A stretch of 64,000 nucleotides of DNA from Bdellovibrio sp. qaytius (GTDB taxonomy: Bacteria > Bdellovibrionota > Bdellovibrionia > Bdellovibrionales > Bdellovibrionaceae). The notes beneath the pieces are model-generated. The model saw nothing but the letters and a program-made list of their open reading frames with translations, searched no databases and was not told the origin of the DNA. The stretch lies in assembly GCA_004011035.1 (NCBI GenBank), contig CP025734.1:1076001-1140000 (forward strand). Direction: 5' to 3'. The position numbers were made by a program, and so were the translations under genes. This document shows, piece by piece, positions 16,788 through 25,420 of this stretch (its first letter is position 1; every line of letters starts with the position of its first letter).

Positions 16788-17600
16788 ATGAAAAACTTCG
16801 GTTTAATCGTTTATGGTCCTTTTAAAATAGGATCAGCCTTACAAAAGTTGGCTCAAGTTAAAAACTTGGTCAGTTTAAGCCTATTGGCCTTGGTTATCAG
16901 TTTTTCTTTATCAGCAAAGGCTCATGAGTTCTCTAACGAGGCTGGTTGTTTAAAAGAAGAATTAGTCGCCGATGTTCTTAAAGATTTCGATTTGCAATTT
17001 TCTGAATCTGCAGAAAATATGAAAATTGAATCCTGCAATCCGCAAAGCTTATCTTACCGCATTGTTTTAGCACTTTTGTATATCAAGCATGGTGAATATA
17101 ATCCGGGTAAAGCATCAACAGACCAAGCTTTTGAAAATCTATTTGCAACGATGTCACCGTATAGTTTTGTAAAACACTACATTAAAACAGTAAAAATAAA
17201 TGACTGTAAGAGCGTGAATTATGCCTGGGCTTATGCAGTTTCGAATCACGATGATATTAATATTTGCGCAAAAAAAATGTTAGAATGGGATCGGGCTTCG
17301 TCTAAGAAAATTTCTGCAATACGGATTGCCTCACTCATTGTTCATGAAGTTCGTCATATCGATCCAAGTGTGCCAGATCATAAAAGCGCAGAGGGCTGTT
17401 TTAAGTGTGACACGAGTGTAGAGGCTAAAGGCGCTTATTTTTACGAAAAAGAATTTTTATATAACGTGCATAAGTACGGAAAGAACTTTTCAGCCCAAGA
17501 AAGAAACGATGCGCGCTATTGGGCTGAGTTTATCTTAGATAAAAACTTTATCAAGCGCGCAACATTACTTCGTCCTATGGGTAGATACCCACAGCAATAA
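16788..17600 (+). CDS. Exported protein with HExxH motif (putative metallopeptidase)
   Basis: A 270-residue protein with a hydrophobic segment near residues 35-50 ending in an Ala-x-Ala site (SAKAHE). It contains IVHEVRHIDPSVPDHK, a HExxH zinc motif (His186, Glu187, His190); candidate third ligands lie in the following DPSVPDH or AEG segment. Paired cysteines (GCFKCD) follow. The reading frame extends upstream into the tRNA, which is not plausible, so I use the ATG at 16788, although its ribosome site is weak. It follows tRNA-Gly without a terminator and continues the exported-enzyme cluster. Zinc protease is a reasonable guess, but the family is not recognised. Confidence 0.65.
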   Translation: MKNFGLIVYGPFKIGSALQKLAQVKNLVSLSLLALVISFSLSAKAHEFSNEAGCLKEELVADVLKDFDLQFSESAENMKIESCNPQSLSYRIVLALLYIKHGEYNPGKASTDQAFENLFATMSPYSFVKHYIKTVKINDCKSVNYAWAYAVSNHDDINICAKKMLEWDRASSKKISAIRIASLIVHEVRHIDPSVPDHKSAEGCFKCDTSVEAKGAYFYEKEFLYNVHKYGKNFSAQERNDARYWAEFILDKNFIKRATLLRPMGRYPQQ

Positions 17601-17601
17601 A

Positions 17602-18744
17602 TCAAAAACTCATCATAGTTTCATTCGACATTTTGTTGCGTCTGTAAGGCATCGAGCTCATTAAAGTTTTAATTTCTAAAGCTTTCATGTCTTCAAAGGT
17701 TTGATCCCATGATTTACTATCTAAGTATTCATCTACTTTTTTCAGCCACTCAGAATCTTGTTTTGATTGCATGGCCTCTTCGCAAGCGGCTAAAAAGCAT
17801 GTTGCTGAGCTTGCAGTTTTCACTAAGCCCAGTGGTTCATATTTTTCGAGCAGCAACTCTTGCGGAGTAGCTACAACGGGGCGCCCAGTGGCTAAGTACT
17901 CATACATCTGAGTTGTTGTGTTTGTGCACTTATCTAATTTGTAAGGAGCAATCGTTACATCCCAACCTGCAAAATAATGGGGAAGATATTTATAATCTTT
18001 GCGGCCGAAGTAATAAATATTCGGTCTGTGCGGCAGATCATTATAAGTACACCCAACCATCGGGCCTACTAGAATAAAATTCCAGCTTGGACGGTAGTCG
18101 GCCATGTCAGTTAATAAATCAAAATTAATCTGATTGGTGATCTCGCCACAAAATCCTAATTTGGGGCCGGTGATTTTTCTTTGATCAAGGGGCTCGCTGA
18201 CTCTGCGCGCTTGGCGAAAATGACTTAGATCAATACTGTTTGGATAATTGTGAATATTGTGATGTTGGTTTTTTCTGTGTGAATAAATTCTTTCATTCGC
18301 TGCAAAAACTAAATCAGCTTTTTCTAAAAGTTCGATTTCGTAAATTGATAATTCAGACGGTTTTTCAGGATTTGTTTCTTGTACACAGTCATAAATTGTA
18401 CTGATCGGTGATAAATGACGGCTGTAATCCATGGCGCTGGCGTAATCATACCAAGTTGAAAAATTAATAATGAATTCGTCTTCAATTAAATCATCAACAA
18501 CTCGTCTCATAGATTCGCTGACTTCGCTGACAGATAAACCATTTGGTAAAACAGGCTTGATGACTTCAACGCCGTTTTCTACAAAAACTTTACGATAACT
18601 AATTTGTATTGTGTCGGTAAAGATGGGTTCTTCGATAAAAAAGACTCTGCGGTGTTTTGCATATCTAGAAAGAAGTTGTTGTGTGCGTTGATAAATAAAG
18701 CCCCAACGTGTTTGTGAAAATGCGATTAGATCATTCTTAATCAT
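17602..18744 (-). CDS. Glycosyltransferase (GT-B fold)
   Basis: About 380 residues. The N-terminal part reads like a family of exopolysaccharide transferases (SQTRWGFIYQRTQQLL, then the DCVQETNPEKPSE loop and LEKADLVFAANE). The C-terminal part has GFCGEITNQINFDLL, YYFGRKDYKYLPHYFAG and the donor-site segment TTTQMYEYLATGRPVVATP. It should transfer a sugar in the cytoplasm. An upstream in-frame ATG exists at 18792, but AGGGGG sits 6 bases before the ATG at 18744. It stands alone, convergent with the HExxH gene with a one-base gap. Confidence 0.82.
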   Translation of the reverse strand: MIKNDLIAFSQTRWGFIYQRTQQLLSRYAKHRRVFFIEEPIFTDTIQISYRKVFVENGVEVIKPVLPNGLSVSEVSESMRRVVDDLIEDEFIINFSTWYDYASAMDYSRHLSPISTIYDCVQETNPEKPSELSIYEIELLEKADLVFAANERIYSHRKNQHHNIHNYPNSIDLSHFRQARRVSEPLDQRKITGPKLGFCGEITNQINFDLLTDMADYRPSWNFILVGPMVGCTYNDLPHRPNIYYFGRKDYKYLPHYFAGWDVTIAPYKLDKCTNTTTQMYEYLATGRPVVATPQELLLEKYEPLGLVKTASSATCFLAACEEAMQSKQDSEWLKKVDEYLDSKSWDQTFEDMKALEIKTLMSSMPYRRNKMSNETMMSF

Positions 18745-18827
18745 AAAAATCCCCCTCATGTGATATGGGGTGATTTGCACTCTGGGTGCCAAAAAAATTG
18801 GGCGTTGTGGTCGTGATTAAAATTTAT

Positions 18828-18869
18828 TTCGGGGATAATTAGGTAAGAGATATGCCAGAAAGCCCCGAA
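18828..18869. repeat. Inverted repeat in divergent intergenic region
   Basis: TTCGGGG (18828-18834) and CCCCGAA (18863-18869) can form a 7-pair stem with a 28-base loop. It lies in the 243-base gap between the divergent glycosyltransferase and Y-family polymerase genes. Function unknown; it could be a small hairpin or chance. Confidence 0.3.
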
Positions 18870-18987
18870 TCTTTATGATTTTGCTTAAAATTAGTTATTT
18901 TGCTCTATATTTTTAATTCGAATAAATGGGTCGGTCTGGTTTTAATATGGGCGTTGACATATGTAAATTATATGTAAGTATAGAGGG

Positions 18988-20217
18988 ATGAACCCTACGC
19001 AAAGCCTTATTAAATATTTACTGGTGGATTTAAATTCATTCTTCGCTTCATGCGAACAGCAAGATAATCCAAAACTGCGTAATAGGCCGATTGCGGTGGT
19101 TCCAATGCTAGCCGATAGCACGAGCGTGATTGCTTCAAGTATTGAAGCCAAACGCAAAGGCGTAAAAACCGGAACAAAAGTCAGCGATGCCAGAAAGATG
19201 TGTCCGGGTATTATATTTATTGAAGGTCATCACAAGCGCTACACTGAATATCATCATAAAATTGTTCAAGCTGTTGAAGAAATTTGCCCGGTAGAAAAAG
19301 TTTTATCTATTGATGAGATGGCCTGTGAACTGATCGGCCGTGAAATGATTGAAGCTAACGCGATTGAAATTGCAAAAAAAATTAAACGCCATATTTTACA
19401 AACTGTCGGTGACTGTTTAACAACGTCGATTGGCCTTGGGCCAAATATACTTCTTGCGAAGATGGCCTCAGATTTAGTTAAACCCGATGGTTTAGTTTCA
19501 GTGCCCGTTGAAAAAATCGGGCAAACCTTTGATCATCTGCCGGTAGAAATTATTTCTGGAGTTGGCCACAATATGAAGCGCAACTTAAATGCTAAAGGTT
19601 TTCATACGGTGGGTCAGTTGCGAGCGCTCTCGCCCCAACAACTGCGAACAGTGTGGGGCGGCATTGTCGGTCTTCGCTTGGGAGAAGAGCTAGCGGGAAG
19701 AAATATTCCTCGCGCAGAAACGGTCACTAAAGGTATGTCACATGAACATGTTTTGCCTCCGCAGTTGCGCAATCCTCAAGGCGGTATCGAAATTTTGTTG
19801 AAATTAGCAACGAAGTTATCATCACGTTTACGTGAGGGAAATCAGAAATGTAAAACTTTGCACGTTTATATGAAAGACCAATATGGCCTTGATAGTTTAG
19901 AAGAATCCATTTCTTTTAGTGATAGCAATGACACTTTTTTTATTCTGCAGCAGGTTAAGAAATTAACTAAAAGCGGAGCGCCAGAAAGACCTGTAAAAGT
20001 TGGTGTTTCTATCTCTGGTTTGACGAATGCGAATGAAGAGCAGTTAAGTTTGTTTGCAGATCCTAAGTCTCAGAAATTAGGGCATATTATGGATGCGATA
20101 AATAAAAAGTTTGGCGCAAATACTTTGATTCCTGCTGAAACTTTGGATGTTGTTGAACATGCGAAAGTCAGAATTTCGTTTAGTCATATCCCTAAATTAT
20201 CTGATGAATTTGAATAG
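18988..20217 (+). CDS. Y-family DNA polymerase (DinB/UmuC group)
   Basis: A 409-residue translesion polymerase. The palm metal-binding motifs are LLVDLNSFFASCE near the N-terminus (Asp14) and LSIDEMACEL (Asp109, Glu110). A helix-hairpin-helix thumb region follows near EIISGVGHNMKRNLNAKG, and a little-finger domain fills the C-terminal third. The family copies past damaged DNA at low fidelity. SIDEM replaces the usual SIDEA, and residues 34-55 are UmuC-like. GAGGG directly abuts the ATG, which is close for a ribosome site; TTGACA at 18954-18959 with TATAGA at 18979 suggests the transcript may begin almost at the start codon. I found no TTAC-N3-GTAA LexA box upstream. Confidence 0.9.
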   Translation: MNPTQSLIKYLLVDLNSFFASCEQQDNPKLRNRPIAVVPMLADSTSVIASSIEAKRKGVKTGTKVSDARKMCPGIIFIEGHHKRYTEYHHKIVQAVEEICPVEKVLSIDEMACELIGREMIEANAIEIAKKIKRHILQTVGDCLTTSIGLGPNILLAKMASDLVKPDGLVSVPVEKIGQTFDHLPVEIISGVGHNMKRNLNAKGFHTVGQLRALSPQQLRTVWGGIVGLRLGEELAGRNIPRAETVTKGMSHEHVLPPQLRNPQGGIEILLKLATKLSSRLREGNQKCKTLHVYMKDQYGLDSLEESISFSDSNDTFFILQQVKKLTKSGAPERPVKVGVSISGLTNANEEQLSLFADPKSQKLGHIMDAINKKFGANTLIPAETLDVVEHAKVRISFSHIPKLSDEFE

Positions 20218-20252
20218 TTTTGGGATTAGTGTGATGGCGAAAGAGGTTCGCT

Positions 20253-21209
20253 ATGGAATATCGTCGTTTAGGTCAGGCTGGTTTAAAAGTTTCTGCATTA
20301 TCTTTTGGTTCTTGGGTTACATTTTCTAATCAGGTAGATACAAAGCTTGGTTTGAATTGTATGGCTGCTGCTTATGAGCACGGGGTTAACTTTTTTGATA
20401 ATGCTGAAGTTTATGCTAATGGTAAATCAGAAGAAATCATGGGCGAAATTTTTAAGAAGTTAGAATGGCCTCGTTTAAAATATATTGTTTCTACTAAATT
20501 CTTTTGGGGAATCACTGATGGCCCGAATGAGCGTAACACTTTAAATCGTAAATATTTGATGAATGGTATTACTGGTTCATTGAAGCGTTTGCAAATGGAC
20601 TATGTAGATATAGCTTATTGTCATCGCGCTGATCCCAACACGCCGATGGAAGAAGTTGTCTGGGCCATGCACGATATGATCGAGCGCGGTTATGCTTTAT
20701 ACTGGGGAACTTCTGAGTGGACGGCAGAGCAAATCACTGAAGCTTATCAAGTGGCCGAGAAATATCATTTACGTAAACCTGTAGTTGAACAACCCCAGTA
20801 CAATTTATTGTGGCGTGAGCGTGTAGAAAAAGAATTAACTCCGGTTATCGAAAAATACGGAACAGGTTTAACAACTTGGTCGCCATTAGCTACGGGGTTA
20901 TTAACCGGAAAATATTTAGGTGGTAAAGTTCCTGAAGGTTCTCGTTTAAGTTTAGAAAGTTTAGGCTGGCTTAAAGAAGACGCTTTAAGTTCTGATAAAA
21001 CTAAAAAAGTAGAAAAATTTGTCGGTATTGCTAAAGAATACTCTTTTGATCCGGCTCAGTTAGCTCTAGCTTGGTGTTTGAAAAATAAAAATGTAAGTTC
21101 TGTGATTACCGGCGCTTCAAAAGTTGAACAAGTACATCACAATATGAAAGCGATGGAGCTAGTTTCTAAAATTGATGCTGAGTTATTAAAAAAATTGAAC
21201 TCGCTGTAG
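20253..21209 (+). CDS. Aldo/keto reductase (potassium-channel beta-subunit-like)
   Basis: A 318-residue TIM-barrel oxidoreductase beginning MEYRRLGQAGLKVSALSFG. The catalytic tetrad is present: Asp in FFDNAE, Tyr in VYANGKSEE, Lys in VSTKFFWG and His in AYCHRAD. The NADPH-binding C-terminus includes SVITGASKVEQVHHN. The sequence resembles the AKR6/AKR14 (Kv-beta, YghZ) groups, which reduce aldehydes and methylglyoxal. AGAGG gives the ribosome site. The stop lies in the loop of the hairpin that terminates the convergent dioxygenase gene. Physiological substrate unknown. Confidence 0.9.
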   Translation: MEYRRLGQAGLKVSALSFGSWVTFSNQVDTKLGLNCMAAAYEHGVNFFDNAEVYANGKSEEIMGEIFKKLEWPRLKYIVSTKFFWGITDGPNERNTLNRKYLMNGITGSLKRLQMDYVDIAYCHRADPNTPMEEVVWAMHDMIERGYALYWGTSEWTAEQITEAYQVAEKYHLRKPVVEQPQYNLLWRERVEKELTPVIEKYGTGLTTWSPLATGLLTGKYLGGKVPEGSRLSLESLGWLKEDALSSDKTKKVEKFVGIAKEYSFDPAQLALAWCLKNKNVSSVITGASKVEQVHHNMKAMELVSKIDAELLKKLNSL

Positions 21210-21223
21210 GTAGCAGCGAGTTC
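21190..21223 (-). terminator. Rho-independent terminator of the dioxygenase operon
   Basis: On the minus strand GAACTCGCTG and CAGCGAGTTC make a perfect 10-pair stem with a 7-base loop (21197-21223), followed by AATTTTTTT. One arm lies in the end of the convergent aldo/keto reductase coding region and the loop holds its stop codon. Confidence 0.8.
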
Positions 21224-21233
21224 TTGAGAAAGA

Positions 21234-22007
21234 CTAGTTAAACCAATACGAACGCATCGAAATCGAACCGTTTTGAATTTCGTTGAACACAACTTCTTGA
21301 GTTGAACGATTTTCAAAGCTGGCGCCAAGACAATACACCAAAGGTAAAAAATGTTCTGGTGTCGGAACCGCTAATTTACCAGAGGGGTGCATCACCCATT
21401 CATCAATTAACTTCTGATCGTTACGAACTTTAACTTGTTCGTGCACCCAAGAGTCAAAATCAGCACTCCAAGGCATGACCGGAGCTTTTTCTTTCCAGTC
21501 AAAATTTCGCAAGTTATGAACAATATTGCCAGAACCTAAAATTAAAATACCTTCGTCGCGTAACGCAGATAATTTTTCGGCCAAACGATAATGTTCGGTA
21601 AAAGATTTATTGCGATCTAAACTTAATTGCACAACCGGAATATCAGCTTTCGGAAAAAGATGAACTAACGTTGACCAAGTTCCGTGATCTAAACCCCAGC
21701 TGTCTTTTAAAGGTTTAATTTCAAGTTCAGGATGCTGAGCAAACATTTGCGGATAGCCTGGTGGCTGATACTTTAATTCGTAAAGCTCATCAGGAAATCC
21801 AGACATGTCATAGATCTGTTTCGGTTTTGTATCAGCCGTGAAAAAGGTATTTAGAGTTGTCTCCCAGTGAGCAGAGATCATCAAAATCGCTTTCGGCGGA
21901 TTCTTCAATAATCTTTGACCTAATTCATTCAGAGTTTTTGAATATTCATTATCAGCTAACGCATTCATCGGAGAACCGTGACCAATAAATAAAACGGGTT
22001 GTCTCAT
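21234..22007 (-). CDS. Extradiol ring-cleavage dioxygenase (DODA/YgiD-like)
   Basis: About 257 residues of the class III extradiol dioxygenase (LigB) superfamily, DODA branch. Likely metal ligands are His in FIGHGSPMNAL, His in MISAHWETT and His in PTPEHFLPL, with DHGTWSTL also conserved. The family uses a single Zn or Fe to cleave catechols, or is of unknown substrate. The frame opens at TTG (22019), but GGAGG lies 6 bases before the ATG at 22007. It follows the yceI-like gene by 18 bases; the two face a LysR gene, so the pair is probably under LysR control. Confidence 0.88.
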   Translation of the reverse strand: MRQPVLFIGHGSPMNALADNEYSKTLNELGQRLLKNPPKAILMISAHWETTLNTFFTADTKPKQIYDMSGFPDELYELKYQPPGYPQMFAQHPELEIKPLKDSWGLDHGTWSTLVHLFPKADIPVVQLSLDRNKSFTEHYRLAEKLSALRDEGILILGSGNIVHNLRNFDWKEKAPVMPWSADFDSWVHEQVKVRNDQKLIDEWVMHPSGKLAVPTPEHFLPLVYCLGASFENRSTQEVVFNEIQNGSISMRSYWFN

Positions 22008-22025
22008 AAATACCTCCAAAGCAAA

Positions 22026-22664
22026 TTACTTCGCCTTTGCACCTTGTACTTTTAATGTGATCGTCACTTCGTCGCCTACTGCAGGGCCAGCTTCAACCAT
22101 TTTACCCCATTTTAAACCGTACTCTTGACGATTGATTTTAGTCGAAGCGGTGAAAGCGGCTTTATCGTTACCGTAAGCATCTTTAACTACACCTAAGAAT
22201 TTACCATCTAAAGTAACTTCTTTTGTTGTTTCTTTAATTGTTAGATCACCAACAATTTTAAATTTCTCAGCAGTGCCTGTGATTTTTTTACTTTTGAAAG
22301 TCATTTTTGGATATTTAGCGGCATCAAAAAAATCAGGGCTCTTTAAATGTTTATCGCGATCGCCATTTGAAGTGTCAATTGAGGCGATATCAATTGTGGC
22401 GTTTACTTTTGAATCAGTAAATTTATCAGCTAATTCAATTTCACCTTCAAATTTAGTAAAGCGACCTTCAACAGATGAAATCACTAAATGCGGAATTTCA
22501 AATCCTACTTTTGAATGGGCTTCGTCTAAGTTGTATTTACCAGCGTGGCTAACGGTGGCCACCGATTTAGAAGCTTCTTTAGTTTTAGCCTTGTCAGCGG
22601 CTTGAGTTGTGAAACCTAACGTCGAAATAGCTAGGGCGATTAATAATGTTTGTTTGTGGTTCAT
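22026..22664 (-). CDS. Periplasmic YceI family protein
   Basis: A 212-residue exported protein: signal peptide ending near TQAAD, then a YceI lipocalin-like beta-barrel recognised by YNLDEAHSKVGFEIPHL, FEGEIELAD, DKHLKSPDFFDAAKYP and LTIKETTKEVTL. Members bind isoprenoid-type lipids in the periplasm and are often induced by stress or pH. The upstream frame start at 22700 is unlikely, since AAGGAG lies 6 bases before the ATG at 22664. It is first in a two-gene operon with the dioxygenase and is divergent from a LysR regulator. Confidence 0.92.
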   Translation of the reverse strand: MNHKQTLLIALAISTLGFTTQAADKAKTKEASKSVATVSHAGKYNLDEAHSKVGFEIPHLVISSVEGRFTKFEGEIELADKFTDSKVNATIDIASIDTSNGDRDKHLKSPDFFDAAKYPKMTFKSKKITGTAEKFKIVGDLTIKETTKEVTLDGKFLGVVKDAYGNDKAAFTASTKINRQEYGLKWGKMVEAGPAVGDEVTITLKVQGAKAK

Positions 22665-22750
22665 AGTGTTCTCCTTCGTGTGAACAATGTTTAATTGCAT
22701 TCAGTATCGCCCTAAAATCAGTGTTGCAAAAGACCCTATTAATGGGAATA

Positions 22751-22772
22751 ATTGTTCCAATGGTGGAACAAT
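22751..22772. promoter_or_regulatory. LysR-type operator palindrome
   Basis: ATTGTTCCA-ATGG-TGGAACAAT is a perfect 9+9 palindrome with a T-N11-A core, the classic LysR-type binding shape. It lies between the divergent yceI-like and lysR genes, 16 bases before the lysR start, as expected for autoregulation and control of the facing operon. Confidence 0.7.
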
Positions 22773-22787
22773 GGATAGGGTGTTACA

Positions 22788-23684
22788 GTGGAACAACTGG
22801 GTTTAGATCTAAATCTTGCTAAAATTTTCGTCAAAGTGATCGAATACAAAAGCTTTAGCCAAGCTGCGCGTATGCTGCGTATTCCTAAATCAACGATCTC
22901 AAGGTCTGTCAGCCAATTAGAAAAAGACTTAGGCATTCAACTGATTTTAAGAACCACGCGTCAGTTCAGTTTGACCCATCAAGGTGAGACTTTCTACCAC
23001 GACTGTAAGCACCTCCTGGGCGATTTCGAAGTTAAAGTGAACCAGCTACTAGAAAGCAAAAAAGGGGCTAAGGGCACGGTGCGGGTGACTGCACCGCTTG
23101 ATCTTGGCGTGGCTGTGTTAAATCCTTTGATCATTGAATTTACGCAAGCGTATCCGCAGGTAGAAATCGAAGTCGATTATTCAGATGAAGTCGTTAATTT
23201 AGTGCGCGAAGGTTATGACCTAGCTTTAAGAATCGGCGAACCGAAAGACAGTCGTTTGAAAATGAAAAAAATCGGCGAGTCTTTTTTTTCAGTGGTGGCG
23301 TCACCTGAATTTTGGCAGCGCAAAGGTTATCCGCAAAAGCCTGAAGACCTAGATAAGTTACCCTATATGCATTTCAGCCGCGTGGGCCGAGCCAATCGTT
23401 TTACCAATGGCAAAGACAGCTTTGCGATTAAGAATGACCCACGCATTTCAATTAATAATTTAGAGTCATTAAAAAGTATCGTAGTGGCTTCGCAAGGTTT
23501 TAGCGTGATACCTGATTTTTTTATTAAGCCAGAAGTGCAAAAAGGATTATTAGAGGTAGCACTTAAACCCTATAAGACAGCGCCATTTCCGATTTATTGG
23601 GCGATGCCAGAGCACAAAGAAAATGCTCTGGTGATTAAAAATTTTAGAGAGTTTATAACGCCTAAGATTCGATTAGCGCTGTAA
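22788..23684 (+). CDS. LysR family transcriptional regulator
   Basis: A 298-residue regulator with an N-terminal winged helix-turn-helix (FVKVIEYKSFSQAARMLRIP, then KSTISRSVSQLEKDLG) and a C-terminal periplasmic-binding-like effector domain (about 90-298). It most resembles the AaeR/DmlR-type LysR subgroup with the TVRVTAPLDLG segment. The start codon is GTG, with AGGG 7 bases upstream. It is divergent from yceI and the dioxygenase; the palindrome between them is its probable site. The effector is unknown; a quinone or aromatic compound would fit the dioxygenase but is only inference. Confidence 0.92.
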   Translation: MEQLGLDLNLAKIFVKVIEYKSFSQAARMLRIPKSTISRSVSQLEKDLGIQLILRTTRQFSLTHQGETFYHDCKHLLGDFEVKVNQLLESKKGAKGTVRVTAPLDLGVAVLNPLIIEFTQAYPQVEIEVDYSDEVVNLVREGYDLALRIGEPKDSRLKMKKIGESFFSVVASPEFWQRKGYPQKPEDLDKLPYMHFSRVGRANRFTNGKDSFAIKNDPRISINNLESLKSIVVASQGFSVIPDFFIKPEVQKGLLEVALKPYKTAPFPIYWAMPEHKENALVIKNFREFITPKIRLAL

Positions 23685-23686
23685 AA

Positions 23687-24601
23687 TTATAACAACTGAA
23701 GCATGCTAGCGATGCCTGTGTAGAACTTGATTTGGCGATCACGGATAAGGCCTGGATTACGTACGCCCAACATATAAAAGTTGCGGTAATCTAAAACTTG
23801 TTCCCAGTGTTCTAATTCTAAAACGAATTGTTTATCTGAAAGAACTTTGTTTATTGTTTTTTCAGTCGTAGGAATATTTGTTGTCCAAGTCGATGAAGCA
23901 AAACTGACGATGCCATCTGAAGGCCCTGTAATGAAGTGATCAGTCACGCTTAACACAGCTGTCATATTAGCTGCATTTGTGAAATCCCAACCAACGGGTT
24001 GGTAACCACCGTAAGCAATAATTTTAAGAGACGAAGGTACGCGCACTGATTGAATGAAGCTTTGCACGTAAGGCGTTGTTAATTGACGAAGGCCATCTAA
24101 GTGAACCCAGTCCATTAAAGTTCTGAACGCCCAAGAATTATCGCGCCAGTTCTCAACGAACTCTACTCCGTTAAAGGGAGTGCTCACGGTAACTAGTGTT
24201 TTAATATAACGAGCGCCTTTGTTGATCGCATATAAAGCGTACAACCCGCCGGCACTGTGACCGATCACGTTAACTTCAGCATTTGGAGCCAGTTGTTTGA
24301 TATTGATAAATAAGTTTAATACGCGCTCGCCATTGTCTTCGATAGTGCCAACAGGGTTTAGCTTTTGTGCAATGACGACGACAAAGCCTTTGCTCTGCAT
24401 AGAGGTCACGATATCGTTAGAGAAGTACTCTGGTGCAAACGAATTGAAAAAGCCCGGTACGAACACCACAATATGTTTGGTATTTGCAGTAAGCTGCTCA
24501 GTTGCTAAGAGCTTGTCGTAAGCGTCTGTAATTTGAGCGTGGCCAAAGAGTGGTGAAAACACCACAGTTAGAATCATTATTAAAGATGTAAGTTTTACCA
24601 T
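23687..24601 (-). CDS. Exported alpha/beta-hydrolase (lipase-like)
   Basis: A 304-residue exported protein with signal peptide ending near GHAQI. The fold is shown by HIVVFVPGFFNSF (oxyanion region), VNVIGHSAGGLYALY (nucleophile Ser in GHSAG), an Asp in GPSDGIVSF and a late His in ELEHWEQVLDY. These are the triad and spacing of PGAP1/triacylglycerol-lipase-like hydrolases. It may cleave lipids or esters outside the inner membrane. A run of G (GGGGGGA) is the ribosome site. It is convergent with lysR with two bases between stops. Confidence 0.8.
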   Translation of the reverse strand: MVKLTSLIMILTVVFSPLFGHAQITDAYDKLLATEQLTANTKHIVVFVPGFFNSFAPEYFSNDIVTSMQSKGFVVVIAQKLNPVGTIEDNGERVLNLFINIKQLAPNAEVNVIGHSAGGLYALYAINKGARYIKTLVTVSTPFNGVEFVENWRDNSWAFRTLMDWVHLDGLRQLTTPYVQSFIQSVRVPSSLKIIAYGGYQPVGWDFTNAANMTAVLSVTDHFITGPSDGIVSFASSTWTTNIPTTEKTINKVLSDKQFVLELEHWEQVLDYRNFYMLGVRNPGLIRDRQIKFYTGIASMLQLL

Positions 24602-24739
24602 GTATCCCCCCAGGCAAATCTCTCGAACATTGGGTGCGAGCCTAAGCTTAGGAGCCTTGATCTGTCACTAGTGGTGAGTGAAAAAATAAAAAATAGAGCT
24701 AAAAGCCTATAAATTTATCCTTAACGTAAATTTGACATG

Positions 24740-24768
24740 TTGCGACATCGCTTGAATTAGGGTATAAA
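24740..24768 (+). promoter_or_regulatory. Putative promoter for the acidic protein gene
   Basis: TTGCGA (24740-24745), 17 bases and TATAAA (24763-24768) form a plausible sigma-70-type promoter about 43 bases before the ATG. An alternative -35, TTGACA at 24732, has a spacer that is too long. Confidence 0.45.
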
Positions 24769-24810
24769 TATAGCCGTTGCAAAAACACACGGGACCTTGG
24801 GGGTACAAAC

Positions 24811-25386
24811 ATGTCAAACGCGGAATCAACTCCGACAGCTGTCGCAATTGTTACAAAAGATACTGGTAGATCAAAAGAAGATGAAATCGAACTAAATGAT
24901 GAAGATGAATTAGAATCAGCAGGTAAAGTGCATGACCGTTTCGGTGGTGATGACGATGCTGGATTAGCTGATGTTGGTTTAGATAACTCTCAAGCTTTAA
25001 ACTTATTATCTGAAGAAGATGAAGACTTTAACTTTGATGCTGTAGAAAACATTTTAGAATTACCTGAAAGTGAATTTCCTAAATTCACTTTAGCTAAAAA
25101 TAAAGCGCGTTTTTTACGTATGGTATCTTGGTATCGTCAAAAAGAAGAGTGGATCGAAGTAGCTCCTTTATCTGGAGTTCAAAAACTTTTCAAACAACAA
25201 ACTAAAGAACTTGAAGGCATCCGCGCTTCTAAAATGGATTACGAAATGGAACTTGAGACTGGAACATTAACTCCGTCACAACGTTCTTACAAACGTGACG
25301 AATTAAAAATGTGCCGCGTACAAGAGAAAATGGCTGTTCACTTAATTTCTAAGTTACAGTTAAAAATCAAATCTGGCCGCAGATAG
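24811..25386 (+). CDS. Acidic/basic two-part protein of unknown function
   Basis: A 191-residue cytosolic protein I do not recognise. Residues 1-90 are strongly acidic and low in structure (runs of Asp/Glu); residues 95-191 are basic and probably helical, with WYRQKEEWIEVAPLSG and a Lys/Arg-rich end. It has no signal peptide or membrane segment. Codon use is strongly biased to A/T-ending codons and a clear promoter, GGGGG ribosome site and strong terminator surround it, suggesting an abundant single-gene product. An RNA- or protein-binding role is only a guess. Confidence 0.75.
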   Translation: MSNAESTPTAVAIVTKDTGRSKEDEIELNDEDELESAGKVHDRFGGDDDAGLADVGLDNSQALNLLSEEDEDFNFDAVENILELPESEFPKFTLAKNKARFLRMVSWYRQKEEWIEVAPLSGVQKLFKQQTKELEGIRASKMDYEMELETGTLTPSQRSYKRDELKMCRVQEKMAVHLISKLQLKIKSGRR

Positions 25387-25420
25387 TATTTAGAAATTTT
25401 ATTGCTCTCTATATATGAAC

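Noticed and set aside
18954-18988. SOS control of the Y-family polymerase
   Set aside because: No TTAC-N3-GTAA is present in the upstream region; only a TTGACA-type promoter and a TATGTAA direct repeat are seen.
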